Below, one piece after another: positions 43,693 to 52,205 of a stretch of DNA of 64,000 nucleotides. The stretch's first letter is position 1, and each line of letters starts with the position of its first letter. The position numbers and the translations under genes are program-made. The notes beneath the pieces were generated by a model. It was given only the letters and a program-made list of their open reading frames with translations, made no database searches and was not told the DNA's origin. This DNA comes from Chryseobacterium joostei. Its GTDB lineage: Bacteria; Bacteroidota; Bacteroidia; Flavobacteriales; Weeksellaceae. The DNA is taken from contig NZ_CP033926.1 of the NCBI RefSeq assembly GCF_003815775.1, positions 4,278,001 through 4,342,000 of the forward strand, read 5' to 3'.

Positions 43693-43719
43693 GCCGTACT
43701 TTTAGTGACGGCTTTTTTT
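43693..43719 (+). terminator. Terminator after the lytic transglycosylase gene
   Basis: Stem GCCGT / ACGGC with a 10-nt loop followed by TTTTTTT, 28 bp after the stop codon. Confidence 0.75.
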
Positions 43720-43873
43720 ATGCGTATTCAGAGTTTGTTAATGCATGCTAAATTTTATTAAAAAAATCATAATATTTCTCATTGATGTGGGTAATACCTA
43801 TTGTTGTCAGTGTTTTGTGAGAATTGTAAATGCTTTATTTTAAGGTGTTTTAGTAGAGTTATTAAATCTAATG

Positions 43874-43966
43874 TCGTAGAATTACTACAAAAAGTCGTAG
43901 AACTACTACAAATTCTCAGATTTATGTTTAAAAGTTTTTTTTACCAAAAAAGACCCTATATATTTG
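43874..43966 (+). promoter_or_regulatory. hcp2 operator (double palindrome) and -7 box
   Basis: Palindromes GTAGAATTACTAC (43876-43888) and GTAGAACTACTAC (43897-43909), centres 21 bp apart. The -7 box TATATTTG (43959-43966) lies exactly 50 bp past the second palindrome, as at hcp1. Confidence 0.75.
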
Positions 43967-44018
43967 CTAAACAATCACCGAATCACAAAATATTACTAAC
44001 GATTAAAATTTACAAATC

Positions 44019-44432
44019 ATGGCAGAAAGAAATTCGAGAGGAATCTTAAAATTCAACAACGGGGAAGGACAGAAATTATTAAAGATGAACTACAGTGTAG
44101 CCAGATCTACAGACGTATCAGGACGTGTAGCATCAGATCCTTCTAACGCATTAATTAAGGTTACAGTAGAAGCTACTGAAAAATCTGATATCCTTGAAAG
44201 CTTACTAAACGGAAAATATAAGCCTACAGTAGGAGAAATTGTATTTAACAAATCTCATGAAGAGGGAACATTAATCACTTTGAAATGGGAAAACGGATAC
44301 GTGATTCAGCACGAAGTAGACTTTGATGCAGTTGATAGTAACAGTATGTTAATCAGCTTTGTAGTTAGTGCTGAAACAATTGACTACGGTACTTCTCAGT
44401 ACGCTGGACTGTGGCCTTCATCAGGTAAATAA
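44019..44432 (+). CDS. hcp: T6SS tube protein Hcp/TssD, copy 2
   Basis: A 137-aa Hcp with the same core as copy 1; residues 1-100 are nearly identical and the tail ends DYGTSQYAGLWPSSGK. It builds the tube carrying VgrG2 and its cargo. The upstream 130 bp, including the operator, is also highly conserved with copy 1, so regulation is shared. Terminated by a hairpin at 44467, then vgrG2 follows 200 bp later. Confidence 0.95.
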   Translation: MAERNSRGILKFNNGEGQKLLKMNYSVARSTDVSGRVASDPSNALIKVTVEATEKSDILESLLNGKYKPTVGEIVFNKSHEEGTLITLKWENGYVIQHEVDFDAVDSNSMLISFVVSAETIDYGTSQYAGLWPSSGK

Positions 44433-44466
44433 GCCTATTCATCATCTTAGTAAAAATAAAATTGGT

Positions 44467-44507
44467 ACAGGACAGTGCACTCGCAAGAGTATGCTGTCCT
44501 GTTTTTT
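44467..44507 (+). terminator. Terminator after hcp2
   Basis: Stem ACAGGACAG (44467-44475) / CTGTCCTGT (44494-44502) followed by TTTTTT, 35 bp after the hcp2 stop. Confidence 0.8.
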
Positions 44508-44630
44508 CATGTAAGGGATAAAAAAATGCAGTCTTTGAGAAAGACCATGAGATTAACCTTATATTTTTTGATTCTGTATATGCTGTACTATCAGTAGTTT
44601 ATTTAATATTTAACTTAAACACAAAACACT

Positions 44631-46790
44631 ATGTTTCAGGATGACAAAACAATTAAAGTAGAAAGCCTAGGGAATGGCAAAGAGCAGTTGAAAAATACAG
44701 CCAATGAAAATGTTGCCAAAAAAGCAGAAGAAAAAATGAATAAAGCGGGCGAGAAAGTTAAAAAAGTGGCAAAAGCAGGACAACAGGGGATAAGTGCTGT
44801 ACAAGGAGCCAATATGTTTATGAACCAAACCCTGGTTTCCAATAACCCTGATATCATTGAAAATAAAGTGTGGGCCAAGCAGCCAACATCAAAAATACAT
44901 AATATTGAAGCGATTGCAGAAAGTTTTATTGCCGGTATTAACCGTGTTGTAAAATTAGATGTAGTTGTCGAAGGGAAAATCATTAAGCACTTCAAACATT
45001 TTAAGTTGATACAAAGTGCGGCCAAGCATCATGAATTCAACCTCACATTGGCACATGATACATTAGGAAGTGCAGAAAACCATAATTTACAAGAAGCACA
45101 GAATTTTCTGGGGAAAAGAATTACCGTTGTCTTCAAATATAAAGATATTGACAAAGGCGCTGAACGTAACTTTGTAGGCGTTGTTACAGAAGTAGGATTC
45201 AGCCAGGAAAAAGGAAGCCTTGGAAATATAGTCCTTAAGGGATACAGCCCTACTGTGCTTTTGGATGCCGCACCCCATATCCAAAGTTTTGGAGGAAATC
45301 AGCCGGTCAGCCTGAACAGTATTGCAGATCACGTGATAAGAGAAGGGCTGGGACAAAATAAATTTGACTTTAGAGTAGATGCTCAGCATGGAAACGTTTC
45401 CTACAGCTCACAATATGAAGAAACCCATTATAACTACCTTGCAAGAATAGCTGAAGCCTATGGTGAGCAGTTTTACTATGATGGTGAGGTTCTTCACTTT
45501 GGAAAACTTCCACCACAGGAAAAACCTGTGAAACTGACCTACGGAAGCAATGTAAATGATATTGCAATAACCATGAAGGCCCAACATGTAAGCCCAACTT
45601 TTTATGGCTACAACAGCAGCAAGCATGAAAAACTGACTGCAGGTAGCTCTAAGATTAACCATACCTCAGACATTGCAAGACGTGCTTACGAAATATCAGA
45701 AAGAACCTTTACAACTCCCTCTTTAAGAGTGGCTCCTATAAAAGCTACATCTTTTATGGATATTGATGCTTCTCAAAAAGGAACTGCAGGAAGTAAGGCT
45801 TCGGAGGTTTTTATCACTTCAGGAACAACCACTGTACCTTTTCTATATCCTGGATGTACCGCAGATATTGAAATGCGTAAATCAGACAGTAATGAAACTT
45901 CCTACTTTACCAAGCTGATGATTATGGAAGTCACCCATGAAGTAGATGCCAGAGGATATTATGACGGAAAATTTGAGGCTATTGCAGCAGATACAGGATT
46001 TATTCCGCGTCCGGAATTTGAAACACCAAGGGCTGAAGCACAATTTGCAAAGGTAATCTCCAATACAGATCCTCAAAACCAAGGAAGAGTTCAGGTACAA
46101 TTTGACTGGCAAAGCGGACAGGATATCACAGAATTCATCCGTGTAATGTCTCCAGATGCAGGAAGTAGTGATAAAGTAAGTAAAAACCGTGGTTTCATGT
46201 CTATTCCTGAAGTAGGCGACCAGGTTATCATTAACTTCGTACATCAGCATCCTGACCGCCCATTTGTGATGGGAGGAATGTTCCACGGTGGTATTGGCGG
46301 TGGTGGCGGAGCCGGAAATAATGTAATGAGCCTTAGCAGCAAGAGTGGAAATATTATCCAGTTTCATGACGGATGCGGAATTGAAATTAAAGACCGAAAT
46401 GGAAATCATGTTACGTTGAGTGGTACAGGAAATATTAAGACTGAAGTAAGCAATGATAGCGTTGAGAAAATAGGGAATGACAGTACTGTGAAAATTGGAA
46501 ATAATAGTACAGTGAATGTAAAATCCAAAAGTACTCATACTGTAGGGGAAAGTAAAAGTGTTCTTACAATGGGAAGCGATGGCGTAATTGATTTATCTGG
46601 AAAAAAATCTGTTAAAATAAAGGTTTCAGATACTAGTTATATTGAAATTACAAGTACTAAAATTATCATCGAAAGTGATGTTATTGAAATAAAAGGAAAA
46701 AATTCATCATCAATAAACGGAAGCGGCAATGCAAAAGCTGTCTTTAACGGAAGTACTGTAATTGAAGGAAAACCTGTAGACATAAACTAG
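44631..46790 (+). CDS. vgrG: T6SS spike protein VgrG/TssI, copy 2
   Basis: A 719-aa VgrG. Unlike copy 1 it has an N-terminal Lys/Ala-rich helical extension (about 1-75, ENVAKKAEEKMNKAGEKVKK then VAKAGQQGISAVQGA) before the gp27-like domain. The OB-fold motif is NTDPQNQGRVQVQFDWQSGQ, and the C-terminal beta-helix has VGN/KIGNNS repeats (DSVEKIGNDSTVKIGNNS). The two VgrGs share the central region and differ at both ends, which fits different cargo. A LysM gene follows 6 bp later. Confidence 0.94.
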   Translation: MFQDDKTIKVESLGNGKEQLKNTANENVAKKAEEKMNKAGEKVKKVAKAGQQGISAVQGANMFMNQTLVSNNPDIIENKVWAKQPTSKIHNIEAIAESFIAGINRVVKLDVVVEGKIIKHFKHFKLIQSAAKHHEFNLTLAHDTLGSAENHNLQEAQNFLGKRITVVFKYKDIDKGAERNFVGVVTEVGFSQEKGSLGNIVLKGYSPTVLLDAAPHIQSFGGNQPVSLNSIADHVIREGLGQNKFDFRVDAQHGNVSYSSQYEETHYNYLARIAEAYGEQFYYDGEVLHFGKLPPQEKPVKLTYGSNVNDIAITMKAQHVSPTFYGYNSSKHEKLTAGSSKINHTSDIARRAYEISERTFTTPSLRVAPIKATSFMDIDASQKGTAGSKASEVFITSGTTTVPFLYPGCTADIEMRKSDSNETSYFTKLMIMEVTHEVDARGYYDGKFEAIAADTGFIPRPEFETPRAEAQFAKVISNTDPQNQGRVQVQFDWQSGQDITEFIRVMSPDAGSSDKVSKNRGFMSIPEVGDQVIINFVHQHPDRPFVMGGMFHGGIGGGGGAGNNVMSLSSKSGNIIQFHDGCGIEIKDRNGNHVTLSGTGNIKTEVSNDSVEKIGNDSTVKIGNNSTVNVKSKSTHTVGESKSVLTMGSDGVIDLSGKKSVKIKVSDTSYIEITSTKIIIESDVIEIKGKNSSSINGSGNAKAVFNGSTVIEGKPVDIN

Positions 46791-46796
46791 TGTAGA

Positions 46797-47843
46797 ATGG
46801 AATTGATAAAACATAAAATTCAGAAGAAAGATACATTAGATTCTATTGCTGAGAAATATAAAATTACAATCAACGAACTTAAAGATTTTCATAATCAACA
46901 TTGTGGAATTACCCAGAAAATTATTGATGTTCTTCCAGCGCATTTAGAATTTGTTTTTTTAGAAAGTAAAGTTGAAGAAAGTAAAGAAAAGGTTTCAGAA
47001 AAATTTACAGAAAGACAGTTAAAATATAGATGTGAACAGAACGTATTTACTTATATTAATAAAGTTCCGGTTTCAAATGCTACTACCAAAAGAGATTGCC
47101 TCGTTGAATTAAAAATACTTGAAGAAAAACTTTTTGTAAAAGTAAAACTATTGGATAATATTTTAGAAGTTAATCCAAGCACCTATGCCGAGGCAGCCAA
47201 TATAATTGCTCAGCTGGATGTAATAAAATGCAACGATGTTATCTTACAGGTAAACGAAACCGACGGAAGCATTCTTAGAATCGTTAATCATTCAGAAATC
47301 ATTAAAGGCTGGGAAAAGAAAAGAGCAGAGTTTGAACAGAATAGTGTGACGTTGGATAGTCAGGCTAAAAAAGAAGTAAAGAATTTTATTAATCTTATTG
47401 ATGATCAGATCTTAAATGAAGAAAATCTTATCGATGATTATAAAGGAAAAATGTTTTTCGATATTTACTTCAATAAATTTTTAGCCAACAGTCCTGATAA
47501 ACTGGATTCATATCAAACGGTGTTTAGATCACAGCTGTTTGAAGGGCAAAAGACAGACATTTCAATCCGACAGGATGTGTTGGATCAAAATGGAGACCTG
47601 CTAACGGTACGAAAAGTAAGTGAAACTTTAAGTAAAGATACCCAGAGAGCAAAAGAATTATACGATTTAAGATATAAACCCATGATTGGGTATCAGTTTT
47701 CATCCTATGAAACCAGCTATAGAGAAAGAAGTTCATACAATGAAAAAGAGAATTATCTCGAAGAAATGGACGTTACCATAATGGAGCAGATCAAAAATAA
47801 TCTGGAATTAAGAATACATTATACTGTACGAAAAATAGAATAA
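46797..47843 (+). CDS. LysM-domain protein, candidate T6SS cargo adaptor
   Basis: A 348-aa protein with an N-terminal LysM-like segment (KKDTLDSIAEKYKITINELK). The remaining 300 residues are charged and helical with no recognised domain, and there is no signal peptide, so it is cytoplasmic or exported through the T6SS. Placed between vgrG2 and a PAAR-like cargo gene (gaps 6 and 2 bp), it probably links cargo to spike, as adaptors do elsewhere. It could also be an effector itself. Confidence 0.6.
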   Translation: MELIKHKIQKKDTLDSIAEKYKITINELKDFHNQHCGITQKIIDVLPAHLEFVFLESKVEESKEKVSEKFTERQLKYRCEQNVFTYINKVPVSNATTKRDCLVELKILEEKLFVKVKLLDNILEVNPSTYAEAANIIAQLDVIKCNDVILQVNETDGSILRIVNHSEIIKGWEKKRAEFEQNSVTLDSQAKKEVKNFINLIDDQILNEENLIDDYKGKMFFDIYFNKFLANSPDKLDSYQTVFRSQLFEGQKTDISIRQDVLDQNGDLLTVRKVSETLSKDTQRAKELYDLRYKPMIGYQFSSYETSYRERSSYNEKENYLEEMDVTIMEQIKNNLELRIHYTVRKIE

Positions 47844-47845
47844 AA

Positions 47846-48940
47846 ATGGCAGATTCATATATCATACAGGGAACCAATGTTATTTGCAGTAATATGCAGA
47901 TACCGGGACCTAATAAAATCGGATACTCAAGATCTGGGCCCAATATTGTACACAAAGGGAAAAACCAATATTATCTAACCGTTGTAGACAAGAGTTTAGA
48001 AGAATCTTTTAAGTGTAAAATGGCTGCAAAGAAATGGGGTGGGCTGGCAATGCTTTGTGTTGGTATTGCTATTGTGGGAGCTATAGCTTTAACTGTTGCA
48101 ACAGGAGGAGCCGCTGCACCGTTTTTACTGGCAGCAGCAGTTGCTTCAGAAGCAGCAGTTGCAATTGCTGTTGGAGCTGCTGTTGTTAGCGTGGGAATAG
48201 GCATTTATAAAGAACATACAGATTGTAAAGCATTAAAAGAATCTCCAGATTGGGAGGGTGGGCATAGCCAAGTTCTTTTTCAAAAACAAAAAGCTTTATT
48301 AAATAGTTCTTTTATGACTTGTAAACAAGGTGGAAGGCTTGAACTGATTGTAAGTGATATTGCTGCCTTAGAGGCAGGAAAACTGATAAGCTCAAATAAT
48401 ACCAAGGAAATTCTGATACAGTTTGGAAGTCAATTTTTAGGTGGTGTTGTAGGCGGTCTTACAGGAGGAGGATCTGTACCTGGTGTGGTTATGACAATAG
48501 GCTTTTACATGAAATTTGAAAGCGGAGAGTCTAATCAGCAGTTTAATCCAGGAGATGATGTGAAGAATTCAGGAATACAGTACGGAGGAGGAATTACCGA
48601 GGGAGCTACTAAAGGAGGCTATCAACATGGAATGTCCAAACTGGAAGCTTGGGTTTGGAAAAACGTTATGTTCTCAAGAATTCTAAACGGAGCTTCCCAG
48701 GAATCTATAGATTCAGCAGCCAATATGTGGGGCATGGCAGCCAACGCTCCTGGAGCTATTTGGAAAGACTTTGCCAAGTCAGCAGGATTAGGTTTTGGAG
48801 GAGCTATTGTAGGCTTTGCCATAGATCAGGGAGCTAATGCTTGGGAAAGAAGTTATGAAGATGATTCGATGATCCAACAAAAGAAATATAACGTGATGGA
48901 TAAAAATAATAATATTGGAGTAATAGCTACAAAGAGATAA
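47846..48940 (+). CDS. PAAR-like cargo protein with glycine/alanine-rich membrane region
   Basis: A 364-aa candidate effector. The N-terminus (SYIIQGTNVICSNMQIPGPN) followed by KIGYSRSGPNIVHKGKN looks like a PAAR-like spike tip. Residues about 60-125 form a strongly hydrophobic Gly/Ala-rich block (MLCVGIAIVGAIALTVATGG, AAAPFLLAAAVASEAAVAIA). The C-terminal half also has hydrophobic Gly-rich segments (LGGVVGGLTGGGSVPGVVMT). A membrane-inserting or pore-forming toxin is suggested by this composition and by three membrane-anchored immunity-like genes behind it. No catalytic motif was found. Confidence 0.65.
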   Translation: MADSYIIQGTNVICSNMQIPGPNKIGYSRSGPNIVHKGKNQYYLTVVDKSLEESFKCKMAAKKWGGLAMLCVGIAIVGAIALTVATGGAAAPFLLAAAVASEAAVAIAVGAAVVSVGIGIYKEHTDCKALKESPDWEGGHSQVLFQKQKALLNSSFMTCKQGGRLELIVSDIAALEAGKLISSNNTKEILIQFGSQFLGGVVGGLTGGGSVPGVVMTIGFYMKFESGESNQQFNPGDDVKNSGIQYGGGITEGATKGGYQHGMSKLEAWVWKNVMFSRILNGASQESIDSAANMWGMAANAPGAIWKDFAKSAGLGFGGAIVGFAIDQGANAWERSYEDDSMIQQKKYNVMDKNNNIGVIATKR

Positions 48941-48944
48941 TAGT

Positions 48945-49547
48945 ATGAAGGGATCAAAAATAGGTTACATAGTTGGATTGGTTGTTGGGGTACCATTATT
49001 TGCTTTTGGGGCGAATTACCTCTTTTTTTCGGGTAATCGTGCTTCAGATATCGAAACCAAGGAATATATAAAAAACAGTAAAATTGAAACTTTTGCAGTT
49101 AATAAATGGTTAAAAGAAGACCATAAACAATATATTGCCGGCTTGCAAAGAGGTGCTAATTCTGCAGTTTTATATTGGTATACATTTTATGATAATCAAT
49201 ATAAAAAATATTTTAATTTGTATATGTTTGATTATTTAGAAAAAGATTATCAAGGAAGAAATAGAATTAATTTTATATATAGTGTAGATAAAGAAACAAA
49301 ATTCACAGCCTATGTCAATCAGGAGCAATTAAAAAATGTAACATATGGAACGAAAGATAATCCCGTACCTATTTGGGGAAAAGATTTACTACAATATAAT
49401 GGAAGAGATCAAAAAGATGATATGAACGATATTGAACTTGAAGTAAAGACATTTCATGTAAATCCTGAAACCAATGCTCTATTTATTCAACAATACCTTT
49501 CTCATTTTATGCCTAAAGATGAATATAAAGCAATGTTTAAGAAGTAA
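48945..49547 (+). CDS. Membrane-anchored immunity-like protein, tandem copy 1
   Basis: A 200-aa protein with one N-terminal membrane helix (IGYIVGLVVGVPLFAFGANY) and an extracytoplasmic part of about 170 residues (GLQRGANSAVLYWYTFYDNQ, YLSHFMPKDEYKAMFKK). It starts 4 bp after the PAAR-like cargo gene. It is the first of three tandem paralogues, a common layout for immunity genes facing variable toxins. The immunity role is inferred; the family itself was not recognised. Confidence 0.65.
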   Translation: MKGSKIGYIVGLVVGVPLFAFGANYLFFSGNRASDIETKEYIKNSKIETFAVNKWLKEDHKQYIAGLQRGANSAVLYWYTFYDNQYKKYFNLYMFDYLEKDYQGRNRINFIYSVDKETKFTAYVNQEQLKNVTYGTKDNPVPIWGKDLLQYNGRDQKDDMNDIELEVKTFHVNPETNALFIQQYLSHFMPKDEYKAMFKK

Positions 49548-50138
49548 ATGAAAGGATCAAAATTTGGGTACATTTTAGGATTAATAATAGGAATTCCTCT
49601 TTTTGCTTATGGTGTTAATCATTTCTTTTTTAAAGGAAATAATGCAACTGACATTGAAGTTAATGTTTATCTCCAGAATAGTAAAATCGAGACCTTCACA
49701 GTAGATAAATGGATTGATGATGGATATGAGCAGTATGTGGTTGGTTTACAAAGAGGAGCTAATTCAGCTGCATTACATTGGTTTACATTTTATGATAAAA
49801 GTACAGGGAAGTATTTTAATTTATATATGTTTAGTTATTTGGAAAACAATCAGCAAGGAAGCCAAAGGGTAAGTGATTTAAGACATATTAAAAGCAGTAC
49901 TACATTTACTGCCTTTATAAACCAAGACCAATTAAAAAGTCTAGTGTATGGAACAAAAGATAATCCGGTTCCTGCTTGGGGTGAAGATTTATTAGAGTAT
50001 AATGGAAACGTCCATGAAAATATTGAACGAGAGGCCAAAACATTCCATATAAGCCCTGAAACCAATGCTATATTCATTCAACAGTATTTATCACGCTTTA
50101 TGCCTAAAGATGAATATAAAGTTATGTTTAAAAAGTAA
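49548..50138 (+). CDS. Membrane-anchored immunity-like protein, tandem copy 2
   Basis: A 196-aa paralogue of the previous gene with the same plan: one membrane helix (FGYILGLIIGIPLFAYGVNH) and a conserved body (VGLQRGANSAALHWFTFYDK, PETNAIFIQQYLSRFMPKDE). It is the most diverged of the three. Its ATG abuts the preceding stop (TAAATG), and the same junction recurs at the next copy, showing unit-precise tandem duplication. Confidence 0.65.
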   Translation: MKGSKFGYILGLIIGIPLFAYGVNHFFFKGNNATDIEVNVYLQNSKIETFTVDKWIDDGYEQYVVGLQRGANSAALHWFTFYDKSTGKYFNLYMFSYLENNQQGSQRVSDLRHIKSSTTFTAFINQDQLKSLVYGTKDNPVPAWGEDLLEYNGNVHENIEREAKTFHISPETNAIFIQQYLSRFMPKDEYKVMFKK

Positions 50139-50729
50139 ATGAAAGGATCAACAATAGGCTACATAGTTGGATTGGTTGTTGGGGTACCATTATTTGCTTT
50201 TGGAGCGAATTACCTCTTTTTTTCGGGTAATCGTGCTTCAGATATCGAAACCCAGGAATATATAAAAAACAGTAAAATTGAAACTTTTGCAGTTAATAAA
50301 TGGTTAAAAGAAGACCATAAACAATACATTGCCGGCTTGCAAAGAGGTGCTAATTCTGCAGTTTTATATTGGTATACATTTTATGATAATCAATATAAAA
50401 AATATTTTAATTTGTATATGTTTGATTATTTAGAAGCTAATCAGCAAGGTAGGCTTAGAATTGATTTTTTGTATAAAATAAATGATACAACAAGGTTTAG
50501 AGCGTATGTGAATCAGGAACAATTAAAAAATCCAGCATATGGAACAAAAGATAATCCAGTACCTGTGTGGGGAAAAGATTTATTAGAACTTAATGGAAGA
50601 TTAAATGAAAGTATAGAACTTGAAGCTAAAACATTCCATATAAGTCCTGAAACCAATGCTATATTCATCGAGCAGTATTTATCACGCTTTATGCCTAAAG
50701 ATGAATATAGAGCAATGTTTAAAAAGTAA
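50139..50729 (+). CDS. Membrane-anchored immunity-like protein, tandem copy 3
   Basis: A 196-aa paralogue. Its first ~100 residues are almost identical to copy 1 at protein and DNA level (IGYIVGLVVGVPLFAFGANY, DHKQYIAGLQRGANSAVLYW), while its last ~70 match copy 2 better (ETNAIFIEQYLSRFMPKDEY). It thus looks like a mosaic, as produced by gene conversion. It again abuts its neighbour with TAAATG. A stub of a fourth copy follows. Confidence 0.65.
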   Translation: MKGSTIGYIVGLVVGVPLFAFGANYLFFSGNRASDIETQEYIKNSKIETFAVNKWLKEDHKQYIAGLQRGANSAVLYWYTFYDNQYKKYFNLYMFDYLEANQQGRLRIDFLYKINDTTRFRAYVNQEQLKNPAYGTKDNPVPVWGKDLLELNGRLNESIELEAKTFHISPETNAIFIEQYLSRFMPKDEYRAMFKK

Positions 50730-50765
50730 ATGAAAGAATCAAAAATAGGTTACATAATTTTTTAA
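50730..50765 (+). pseudogene. Stub of a fourth tandem immunity-like copy
   Basis: Directly after copy 3, ATGAAAGAATCAAAAATAGG begins a frame MKESKIGYIIF ending at TAA. It matches the start of copies 1-3 (MKGSKIGYIVG) for about 30 bp, then homology stops. The 215 bp after it hold no gene up to the hcp3 operator. Confidence 0.7.
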
Positions 50766-50982
50766 CTATAAAAAACTGTTATTTGCTTTAAACCAAACAC
50801 CAAATTTTGAAACTTAAAGCCAATAAAAAATGAGGTTTAAATGATCTATTTTACTATTATAAAGTCGGTTTTATAATGTAATATATCTCTTTACGGTGTA
50901 ATAACTGATGTTTTATTGCTGTTTTTTAATTATGGTTAAAATATTTATTAATAAGGAATTATACACCTGTTTAACTCTTTTG

Positions 50983-51075
50983 TCGTAGAATTACGACACG
51001 AAATCGTAGAACTACTACAAATTTTAAGATTTCCTCCCAAAAGCTTTTTTTTCTTTTACAACGGCTTTATCTTTG
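50983..51075 (+). promoter_or_regulatory. hcp3 operator (double palindrome) and -7 box
   Basis: First palindrome is the perfect TGTCGTAGAATTACGACA (50981-50998, core GTAGAATTACGAC at 50985-50997), second is GTAGAACTACTAC (51006-51018), centres 21 bp apart. The -7 box TATCTTTG (51068-51075) starts 50 bp past the second, as at hcp1 and hcp2. Sequence between differs, so the spacing is the conserved element. Confidence 0.75.
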
Positions 51076-51125
51076 TTCTACAATTATTGAATAACAAATA
51101 TTATTAACGACTAAAATTTACAATC

Positions 51126-51539
51126 ATGGCAGAAAGAAATTCAAGAGGAATTTTAAAATTCAACGGAGGAGAAGGACAAAAATTATTAAAAATGAACTAC
51201 AGCGTTTCTAGATCTACAGACGTATCAGGACGTGTAGCATCAGATCCTTCTAACGCATTAATCAAGGTTACAGTAGAAGCTACTGAAAAATCTGACATCC
51301 TTGAAAGCTTACTAAACGGAAAATATAAGCCTACAAAAGGAGAAATTACTTTCAATAAATCTCACGAAGAAGGAACATTAATCACTTTGAACTGGGAAAA
51401 CGGATACGTGATTCAGCACGAAGTAGATTTCGATGCAGTTGATAGCAACAGTATGTTGATCAGCTTTGTAGTTAGTGCTGAAACAATTGACTACGGTACT
51501 TCTCAGTACGCTGGACTTTGGCCATCATCTGGTAAATAA
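51126..51539 (+). CDS. hcp: T6SS tube protein Hcp/TssD, copy 3
   Basis: A 137-aa Hcp, nearly identical to copy 2 (start MAERNSRGILKFNGGEGQKL, end YAGLWPSSGK), with a few exchanges such as GKYKPTKGEITFNKSHEEG. No vgrG gene follows it; the next gene is a small secreted protein. It is an orphan Hcp, possibly a boost for tube protein supply or a carrier for a small Hcp-borne effector. Confidence 0.95.
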   Translation: MAERNSRGILKFNGGEGQKLLKMNYSVSRSTDVSGRVASDPSNALIKVTVEATEKSDILESLLNGKYKPTKGEITFNKSHEEGTLITLNWENGYVIQHEVDFDAVDSNSMLISFVVSAETIDYGTSQYAGLWPSSGK

Positions 51540-51567
51540 TCCGGTAACACTTAAAAAAACAAATCAA

Positions 51568-51603
51568 GGCAGTATACTCATTGGGTATACTGTCTTATTT
51601 TTG
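51568..51603 (+). terminator. Terminator after hcp3
   Basis: Stem GGCAGTATAC / GTATACTGTC (10 bp, one G-T wobble) with a 7-nt loop, then TTATTTTTG. Confidence 0.8.
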
Positions 51604-51629
51604 CAGTAAAATATATTAAACACTAAAAA

Positions 51630-52061
51630 ATGCTTAAACAAATTCTACTTATCTTAACGATCACAATATTCTCAGTTTCCTTACATGCACAAAGCAATCC
51701 AACCTTGTATAAAGGAACAATGAACGGAAAAATGCCCATAACATTATTTATACAGGCCATAGAAAATGGTTGTGGCGGAGATCCTTACTACGATGCAATG
51801 TATCAGTATGATAAAGTAAGCAATTGGTTACAACTTAGCGTTACAGAAGGAGTGAAGCAACAGTTCGCAATGGTAGAAGAGGGTTTTACTGGACTGATGA
51901 TTGTAAAAAAAGAGGGTGACATGATGAATGGAACATGGATAAGTCCGGATGGGAAAAAACAAATTCCTGTAGAATTGAAAAAAGTAACCATGAGTAAGAA
52001 AGAAATAGAAAGCTATCAGGACAAAATGGAAAAACTAAACTATGAAAATCACGACTGCTAG
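51630..52061 (+). CDS. Secreted protein of unknown function
   Basis: A 143-aa protein with a signal peptide (ILLILTITIFSVSLHAQ) and a Cys- and Gly-containing periplasmic part (GTMNGKMPITLFIQAIENGC, GTWISPDGKKQIPVELKK) ending in NHDC. The GTMNGKMPITLF opening resembles small beta-barrel lipoprotein-like domains. It stands behind orphan hcp3 but across a terminator, so a T6SS link is uncertain. No function assigned. Confidence 0.6.
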   Translation: MLKQILLILTITIFSVSLHAQSNPTLYKGTMNGKMPITLFIQAIENGCGGDPYYDAMYQYDKVSNWLQLSVTEGVKQQFAMVEEGFTGLMIVKKEGDMMNGTWISPDGKKQIPVELKKVTMSKKEIESYQDKMEKLNYENHDC

Positions 52062-52182
52062 TTTATTACTAGAAGTTAGAGCTGAAATACTTCATCCGAA
52101 TGGGATAACTCTATATCCTGCATTTCGAAATTTCCCTCCTCGAAACAGTCCCTACAAATAGCAAATTATACTCCTATTTTCT

Positions 52183-52190
52183 TATATTTG
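52183..52190 (+). promoter_or_regulatory. Bacteroidota -7 box before polA
   Basis: TATATTTG matches TAnnTTTG and gives a start near 52197, 9 nt before ATG 52206. This rules out the in-frame TTG at 52188 as start. Confidence 0.5.
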
Positions 52191-52205
52191 TTCATTATAG
52201 ATAAT

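Noticed and set aside
26900..52061. Phage tail or contractile injection (eCIS) island
   Set aside because: Hcp, VgrG, ClpV, TssP-like and TssR-like proteins define a T6SSiii; no phage capsid, tail-length or integrase genes are present.
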